This document shows, piece after piece, positions 6,686 to 11,700 of a stretch of 11,700 nt of DNA. The notes under the pieces were generated by a model. The model saw only the letters and a program-made list of their open reading frames with translations, searched no databases and was not told where the DNA came from. Each line of letters starts with the position of its first letter. The first letter of the stretch is position 1. Position numbers and translations under genes: made by a program. Source of the stretch: Nonomuraea sp. (GTDB lineage: Bacteria; Actinomycetota; Actinomycetes; Streptosporangiales; Streptosporangiaceae); contig JABFVJ010000002.1 of assembly GCA_013362835.1 (NCBI GenBank), positions 1 to 11,700 on the forward strand, read 5' to 3'.

Positions 6686-7873
6686 TCAGTCCTCCAGAGC
6701 CGCGAGTCCGGGAAGGGTCTTGCCCTCAAGGTATTCCAGGCTGGCGCCGCCGCCCGTGGAAATGTGCGAAAAACCGTCCTCGGGCAGGCCCAGCTTGCGC
6801 ACCGCGGCCGCCGAGTCGCCGCCGCCGACCACCGTGTAGGCGTCGGAGTCGATCAGCGCCTGCGCCACGGCCCTGGTGCCGCCGGAGAACGCGTCGAACT
6901 CGAACACGCCCATCGGGCCGTTCCAGAAGACGGTCTTGGCGTCGGCCAGCTTGCTCGCGAACAGCTCGCGGGTCTTCGGCCCGATGTCGAGCCCCTCGCG
7001 GTCGGCCGGGATCGCCGTGGCCTCGACCGCCTCGTGCTCGGCGTCGGCGGCGAAGGTGACCGCCGCGAGCACGTCGACGGGCAGCACGAGCTCCACGCCG
7101 CGCTTGGCGGCCTCGTCGAGGAAGCCGCGCACCTGGTCGAGCTGGTCCTCCTGGAGCAGCGACCGGCCCACCTCGTGGCCCTGGGCCTTGAGGAAGGTGT
7201 AGGCCATGCCGCCGCCGACCAGCAGCCTGTCGACCTTGGTCAGCAGGTTGGCGATGACGCCGAGCTTGTCGGAGACCTTGGCGCCGCCGAGGACCACGAC
7301 GTAGGGCCGCTCGGTGTCCTCGGTGAGCTTGCGCAGCACCTCGACCTCGGCCACGACCAGCCCGCCCGCCGCGTGCGGCAGCAGCCTGGGCACGTCGTAG
7401 ACGCTGGCGTGCTTGCGGTGCACCGCGCCGAACCCGTCGCCGACGTAGAGCTCGGCGAGGGCGGCCAGCTTCTCGGCGAACGCGCCGCGCACGGCGTCGT
7501 CCTTGGACTCCTCGCCGGGCTCGTAGCGCAGGTTTTCCAGCAGGGCGACCTGGCCCTCCTGGAGGGCGTCGACCGTCCGGCGCGCGCTGTCGCCCACCAC
7601 GTCGCCGGCGAAGGCGACGTCGTGGCCCAGCAGCTCGCCCAGGCGGGCGGCCACCGGCCTGAGCGAGTATTTCGGGTTGACCTGGCCCTTGGGCCTGCCC
7701 AGATGGGCGCAGACGACGACCTTGGCGCCCCTGCCGGTCAGCGCCTTGATCGTCGGCACCGACGCGCGGATGCGGCCGTCGTCGGTGATCGTCTCTCCGT
7801 CGAGAGGGACGTTGAGGTCGGCGCGCACGAGCACGCGCCGCCCCTTGACGTCGAGATCGTCGAGCGTGCGCAT
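6686..7873 (-). CDS. pgk: Phosphoglycerate kinase
   Basis: This 395-residue two-domain glycolytic kinase transfers phosphate from 1,3-bisphosphoglycerate to ADP. The N-domain substrate motif [11 protein letters not shown], the AHLGRPKG basic motif and [12 protein letters not shown] are present. In the C-domain, the nucleotide-binding KVSDKLGVI, the hinge-side WNGPMGVFE and the GGGDSAAAV glycine loop are intact. The length is normal. Two ATGs compete, at 7879 and 7873. AGGAG (7885-7881) lies only one base before the first and seven before the second, so the start is placed at 7873 ([11 protein letters not shown]), which also fits family starts. It is 37 nt downstream of gap and 7 nt upstream of tpiA, in one operon. 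Confidence 0.96.
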   Translation of the reverse strand: MRTLDDLDVKGRRVLVRADLNVPLDGETITDDGRIRASVPTIKALTGRGAKVVVCAHLGRPKGQVNPKYSLRPVAARLGELLGHDVAFAGDVVGDSARRTVDALQEGQVALLENLRYEPGEESKDDAVRGAFAEKLAALAELYVGDGFGAVHRKHASVYDVPRLLPHAAGGLVVAEVEVLRKLTEDTERPYVVVLGGAKVSDKLGVIANLLTKVDRLLVGGGMAYTFLKAQGHEVGRSLLQEDQLDQVRGFLDEAAKRGVELVLPVDVLAAVTFAADAEHEAVEATAIPADREGLDIGPKTRELFASKLADAKTVFWNGPMGVFEFDAFSGGTRAVAQALIDSDAYTVVGGGDSAAAVRKLGLPEDGFSHISTGGGASLEYLEGKTLPGLAALED

Positions 7874-7910
7874 GCTCATGCTCCTGTCCCCGCTGCGGCC
7901 TTGACCACGA

Positions 7911-8994
<1,084 letters not shown>

Positions 8995-9045
8995 GCAGGT
9001 GCCGCCCTGCGTATGCCTGTTCGGCGGGCGTAATTTGCGAGGTTC

Positions 9046-9076
9046 GAGTAAAGTGCCCGACTCGTCGGAGTAAATT
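9046..9076 (+). promoter_or_regulatory. Directly repeated GAGTAAA motif before the first membrane-protein gene
   Basis: GAGTAAAGT (9046-9054) and GAGTAAATT (9068-9076) repeat at a spacing of 22 bp, two helical turns. TAAATT (9071-9076) would serve as a -10 box with a start point about 16 nt before the ATG at 9099. The upstream copy then sits about where a -35 or activator site would be. No standard TTGACA is present, so the promoter type is unclear. Confidence 0.3.
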
Positions 9077-9098
9077 CGTGCATTCTCTGGGGGCTGAG

Positions 9099-9815
9099 AT
9101 GTCACACAATCGGTCCGGCCTGCTTCCCGGGCTGGTCGCGGGGCTGGTCGCCGCGCTGATCTGCGCGGCGGGCCTGGGGTTCGCGGTGCTCTTCCAGGAC
9201 CGGCTGCCGAAGGCCGTCGTCACGCTCGGCAACGGGCACGCGCTGTCGGTGGCGCTGTCGCTCCTCATCGCGCTGCTGGTCGCCCTGGCCGCGGGCGCGG
9301 CCCGCCCGCGCAGCCGCGTCCTGCCGGTGGTGGCCGCACTCTACGCGGGCGCCGCCGTCGCCGGCGGCCAGATCCTGGGCGCCTCCATCCTGATCGGCGC
9401 CCCCGCCCTGCGCGCCTCCGCCGCCACCACTCCGCCTCCGGCGTCCACGTCTCCGGCGCTGGGCGACATCACGATCACGAACGTCAGCGAGGGCCTGCCC
9501 TTCGCCCTGGCGGTCTACCGCGAGCCGCTGGCGCAGACGTGGCAGGTGTGGCTGTACATCGCCGTGGCGGCCGTGGCCGCCCTCCTGCTGGTCACGCTGA
9601 GGGTCCTCCGCGTACGCCGCGCCGACCGTACGACGGCGGCGGCCGAGGAGCAGGGCACGGAGGCCGAACAGGAATACCGGGCCCCCTTCGAGCCCGCCCA
9701 GTCCCCCGCCCAGCAACCGACCCCCGACCTCTTCACCCCCCGCAAGCCCGCCACAGACAGACCCGCCACTCCAGGGACTGGCCCAGTGCGCCCAAGCCCG
9801 GATGGGCTTACCTGA
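9099..9815 (+). CDS. Four-helix membrane protein with a proline-rich tail (paralogue of the gene at 10302)
   Basis: I know no function for this 238-residue protein. Hydrophobic segments lie at about 7-32, 47-67, 74-101 and 147-172. An exported loop (about 102-146) is rich in Ala/Thr/Pro and then reads ITITNVSEGLPFALAVYREP. The fourth helix is followed by RVLRVRR, suggesting a cytosolic C-terminus, and then a disordered acidic, Pro/Gln/Thr-rich tail. The opening MSHNRSGLLPGLVAGLVAAL is clearly paralogous to MSDQKSGLVPGIVVGLVAML of the next gene, and the VLP-VVAALYAGAAVAGGQILGASILI segment also matches its counterpart. The start ATG has GGGGG five bases upstream; an in-frame GTG at 9078 is less likely. 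A small hairpin (AAGCCC/GGGCTT, 9794-9809) sits at the very end of the gene. It diverges from gap and interrupts the usual whiA-gap neighbourhood. Confidence 0.82.
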   Translation: MSHNRSGLLPGLVAGLVAALICAAGLGFAVLFQDRLPKAVVTLGNGHALSVALSLLIALLVALAAGAARPRSRVLPVVAALYAGAAVAGGQILGASILIGAPALRASAATTPPPASTSPALGDITITNVSEGLPFALAVYREPLAQTWQVWLYIAVAAVAALLLVTLRVLRVRRADRTTAAAEEQGTEAEQEYRAPFEPAQSPAQQPTPDLFTPRKPATDRPATPGTGPVRPSPDGLT

Positions 9816-9830
9816 ATTCCACTCGGGAGG

Positions 9831-10190
9831 CGGCCCAGGACACCCACAACCCGAAAGAGGGCCGACCCGGCCCCACCCGAGGAGCAGCCCAGGACATCCG
9901 GAAGCCGTACAGGGCCGACCCGGCTCCGGCATCCGCAAGCCCCGCCAGGCTCAGCTGGAGCCAATGGCGGGCAGTCCGGGGCATCCGCAAGCACGCACGC
10001 GGCTGAACTGCGCCCACTTGAGGACACTCCAGGCATCCGCAAGCCCCGCCAGCCTCATCCGGAGCCAACCGCGGGCCGTCCCAGGACATCGGCGCGTACG
10101 TACGGGGCTGAACCTGCGCCCGCTTGAGGGCGGTCCGGGGCATCGGCAAGCGCGGCAGGTGCTGCCTGGGTTCGTTTGAGGGCGGAGCAG
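9831..10190. repeat. Degenerate tandem repeat, period about 52-54 bp
   Basis: A motif close to GGCATCCGCAAGC recurs. Its CATC (or CACC) core falls at 9841, 9895, 9930, 9982, 10034, 10087 and 10141, with spacings 54, 35, 52, 52, 53 and 54. A higher-order unit of 104 bp is also visible: 9928 onward and 10032 onward share 21 identical first bases and stay similar for about 100 nt. The copies are heavily diverged, unlike the 16-bp repeat further right. This repeat fills most of the 486-nt gene-free stretch 9816-10301. The minus strand stays open across it but shows no start site or conserved protein, so I see no gene there. The last 110 bases (10191-10301) hold only the presumed promoter of the next gene. 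Confidence 0.7.
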
Positions 10191-10301
10191 GGCAAACCCC
10201 GCGAGTCTGGCACGGACTACTGGAAAACCACTCCCTTATGGATCTTCTGGTGAGTAAGGTGCGCCAGTCAGCTTCACCCACTCACAGAGGAACCCCCCAA
10301 C

Positions 10302-10787
10302 ATGTCTGATCAGAAGTCCGGCTTAGTCCCCGGGATCGTGGTCGGCCTGGTGGCCATGCTCATCGGCGCCGCGATCTACGGCGCGATCATCGGCATCACG
10401 AAGTACGAGATCGGCATCGCCACCGTCGGCGTGGGCGTCCTGGTCGGCCTCGGCATCATGGCCGTCAAGCCCACCAGCCCCGTCCTGCCGCCGCTCGCCG
10501 CCGTGTTCGGCCTCGCCGGCGCGGCGCTCGGCCAGCTCGTCGGCACCACGATCCTGCTGGTTCAACTGGCCCAGGAGGCGGGCGAGACGATCGGATACGG
10601 CACCGCCGCCGCCACCGTCTTCCCCGAGTTCGGCTCGATCATCAGCGAGGACCCGAAGTCGCTGCTCTTCTGGGCGATCGGCGCCGCAGCCGCCTACTCC
10701 TTCGTCAACAAGCGCGTCAAGGCAGCCGACACACCGGCAACCCCCGCCCCAGCCGACCCCACCCCGGCCACCCCACCCCAAACCTGA
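10302..10787 (+). CDS. Small four-helix membrane protein with a Pro/Thr/Ala-rich tail (paralogue of the gene at 9099)
   Basis: This 161-residue integral membrane protein has hydrophobic segments at about 7-32, 36-55, 60-90 and 119-135 and a short disordered Ala/Pro/Thr tail after RVKAADTPATP. The segment GLVPGIVVGLVAMLIGAA...TKYEIGIATVGVGVLVGLGI resembles a pattern common in small bacterial membrane proteins of unknown function (GIxxGLxxxIIGAxxW...YEIGxxAxGVGxLVG). It shares its N-terminus and third helix region (SPVLPPLAAVFGLAGAALGQLVGTTILL) with the gene at 9099 but lacks that protein's long exported loop and tail. The ATG is 11 nt after AGAGG (10286-10290). A tandem 16-bp repeat array begins 18 nt after the stop. 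No role can be assigned; scaffold or stress-envelope functions would be guesses. Confidence 0.84.
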   Translation: MSDQKSGLVPGIVVGLVAMLIGAAIYGAIIGITKYEIGIATVGVGVLVGLGIMAVKPTSPVLPPLAAVFGLAGAALGQLVGTTILLVQLAQEAGETIGYGTAAATVFPEFGSIISEDPKSLLFWAIGAAAAYSFVNKRVKAADTPATPAPADPTPATPPQT

Positions 10788-10804
10788 CCCCCCGGCTCAC
10801 CCCC

Positions 10805-10991
10805 GTTCCAGGGGCAACCGGGTCCAAGGGCAACCCGGTCCAAGGGCAACCCGGTCCAAGGGCAACCCGGTCCAAGGGCAACCCGGTCCAAGGGCAACCC
10901 GGCCCAGGGGCAACCCGGCCCAGGGGCCATCCGGTCCAGGGCCATCCGGTCCAGGGCTGACCGTAAAGGTCATCCCGGTCAAGGGCTGAGG
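10805..10991. repeat. 16-bp minisatellite (five perfect central copies, about ten in all)
   Basis: The unit GGTCCAAGGGCAACCC is repeated head to tail. Copies at 10821, 10837, 10853, 10869 and 10885 are identical. The flanks at 10805, 10901 and 10917 carry one to several changes, the copies at 10933 and 10948 are 15 bp, and a decayed copy lies at 10977. A stray GGGCAACCGGG near 11138-11148 may be another remnant. The period is not a multiple of three, so all frames are read through every 48 bp, which explains the repetitive open frames on the minus strand. Perfect copies in the centre with decay at both ends is the usual sign of slippage or unequal exchange. There are no spacers, so it is not a CRISPR array. 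It is the first part of the 631-nt gene-free stretch 10788-11418. Confidence 0.95.
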
Positions 10992-10994
10992 CCG

Positions 10995-11026
10995 ACGGGC
11001 GCCGCAGGTCATCGGGCGGCGCCCGT
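10995..11026. terminator. Strong hairpin terminator downstream of the second membrane-protein gene
   Basis: ACGGGCGCCGC (10995-11005) and GCGGCGCCCGT (11016-11026) form a perfect 11-bp GC-rich stem around a 10-nt loop, followed on the plus strand by TTTC. It is about 210 nt after the membrane-protein stop, just past the 16-bp repeats, and lies between convergent genes (that gene and whiA). It may therefore stop either transcript. Plus-strand use is favoured by the trailing T residues. From 11027 to 11160 I see no gene or clear element. Confidence 0.62.
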
Positions 11027-11169
11027 TTCGCGGTCATCCAGGCCACGGAGCGGGCCCACAGGGCGCGTCGTCACGGTGAGCGGCCCGTGAGCCTTCACGA
11101 CCGGCCATGACGGACGGTCTCTGGCGTCGGCGCGTGCGGGCAACCGGGCGAAGCCGTACGGGATGGGGG

Positions 11170-11400
11170 TCTCCCGGACGGCGCCGCAGCCCCTGCACCT
11201 CCAGAACAACCCCAACAGGGTCTCCCGGACGGCGCCGCAGCCCCTGCACCTCCAGAACAACCCCAACAGGGTCCCCTGGACGGCACCGCAGCACCCTCAC
11301 CTCCGAAACAACAACCCCAACGGGATCTCCCGGACGGCACCGCAGCATTCGCACCTACAGAACAACCCCAACGGGGTCTCTCGAAGAGCACCGCGGCGAT
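11170..11400. repeat. 51/54-bp tandem repeat near the whiA 3' end (about 4.5 copies)
   Basis: Copies run 11170-11220, 11221-11271, 11272-11325, 11326-11376 and a partial copy from 11377. The first two are identical over 51 bp. The third has a 3-bp insertion (CAA) and the fourth several substitutions. Each unit starts TCTCCCGGACGGC and contains AGAACAACCCCAAC. Because period and indel are multiples of three, several frames stay open on both strands. The plus frame from ATG 11163 would encode 17-residue repeats of the SRTAPQPLHLQNNPNRV type. It lacks a ribosome-binding site, and differences between copies are often non-synonymous, so I do not call a gene. This repeat is unrelated to the 16-bp array. 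Confidence 0.9.
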
Positions 11401-11410
11401 CACTTCGCCG
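11394..11410 (-). terminator. Small hairpin just after whiA
   Basis: CGGCGA (11394-11399) and TCGCCG (11405-11410) form a 6-bp stem with a 5-nt loop, 8 nt downstream of the whiA stop on the transcribed strand. It is short and without a U tract, so it is a weak terminator at best. Confidence 0.35.
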
Positions 11411-11418
11411 TCAAGCAC

Positions 11419-11700
11419 TCACGGAGCGAGCATGTCGACGGTGAGGTTGGCCTCGGTGTTAGGGATGCCAAGGTCGGAGGCGCGTTTGTCGGCCATGGCG
11501 AGCAGCCGCCGGATGCGCCCCGCGATGGCGTCCTTGGTCAGCGGCGGGTCGGCGATCTGCCCCAGCTCCTCCAGCGACGCCTGCTTGTGCTCCACCCGCA
11601 GCCGCCCGGCCACCACCAGGTGGTCCGGCGCCTCGTCGCCGAGGATCTCCAGCGCCCGCTGCACCCGCGCCCCCGCCGCGACGGCCGCGCGGGCCGAACG
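11419..11700 (-). CDS. whiA: WhiA sporulation/cell-division transcription factor (C-terminal 93 residues)
   Basis: The right edge cuts the gene, and the last 93 codons and the TGA at 11421-11419 are present. The sequence carries the WhiA C-terminal helix-turn-helix region: [20 protein letters not shown], then [42 protein letters not shown], ending NLTVDMLAP. WhiA combines an inactive LAGLIDADG homing-endonuclease-like domain (outside the window) with this DNA-binding domain. In actinobacteria it activates sporulation-septation genes with WhiB. Its neighbours on the right are expected to be the yvcK-like gene and rapZ. In many actinobacteria gap follows closely on the same strand. Here 2.5 kb with two opposite-strand membrane-protein genes and three repeat arrays separate them. 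Confidence 0.95.
   Translation of the reverse strand, partial: RSARAAVAAGARVQRALEILGDEAPDHLVVAGRLRVEHKQASLEELGQIADPPLTKDAIAGRIRRLLAMADKRASDLGIPNTEANLTVDMLAP

Noticed and set aside
9808..10281. Minus-strand frame across the 52-54-bp repeats
   Set aside because: The protein merely reflects the DNA repeat, has no ribosome-binding site and no known domain.
10805..10991. CRISPR array
   Set aside because: The 16-bp units are directly contiguous, with no spacers and no cas genes in the window. The same holds for the 51-bp repeat.
10694..11046. Minus-strand frames encoding GPGCPWTGLPLDRVAL-type repeats
   Set aside because: A 16-bp unit without stop codons gives open frames automatically. All three frames are open, so there is no evidence of coding.
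9816..11418. Insertion sequence or integrated element
   Set aside because: No transposase, integrase, terminal inverted repeats or target-site duplication was seen around the membrane-protein genes.
11163..11444. Plus-strand gene for a 17-residue-repeat protein
   Set aside because: There is no ribosome-binding site, several other frames are equally open, and differences between copies are often non-synonymous. I kept it as a finding only.

Overview
The window is very GC-rich actinobacterial chromosome. Most codons end in G or C, several genes start with GTG, and the order whiA - gap - pgk - tpiA - secG - rbpA is a conserved actinobacterial block. Protein style (a ClpC-like N-domain protein, an ACT-GNAT acetyltransferase, small paralogous membrane proteins) suggests Streptosporangiales such as Nonomuraea or Streptosporangium, but that placement is inference.

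Left part (1-5100). The 5' part of a conserved actinobacterial gene of unknown function leaves the left edge on the minus strand. Divergent from it is a 203-residue protein made only of the ClpC N-terminal substrate/adaptor domain, without ATPase modules. It meets a minus-strand ACT-GNAT acetyltransferase tail to tail, with the stop codons overlapping. Then come two plus-strand genes 17 nt apart, a DAO-type FAD oxidase and a YtcJ/NfdA-like amidohydrolase, plausibly one catabolic operon. They end at a perfect 14-bp hairpin that also serves the convergent rbpA-family gene.

Central block (5146-8915, minus strand). Read from right to left it is gap, pgk, tpiA (lower glycolysis, closely spaced), secG (Sec translocon) and an RbpA-family RNA polymerase-binding protein. 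Upstream of gap is a 14/16 match to the DasR-responsive element (dre), which would link lower glycolysis to N-acetylglucosamine sensing.

Right part (9099-11700). Between gap and the 3' end of whiA, which are usually close neighbours, lies about 2.5 kb containing two plus-strand paralogous four-helix membrane proteins and three unrelated tandem-repeat families: a degenerate repeat of about 52-54 bp, a 16-bp minisatellite with five perfect central copies, and a 51/54-bp repeat with two identical copies. A strong hairpin terminator sits among them. The stretch looks fast-evolving and is the least explained part of the window.
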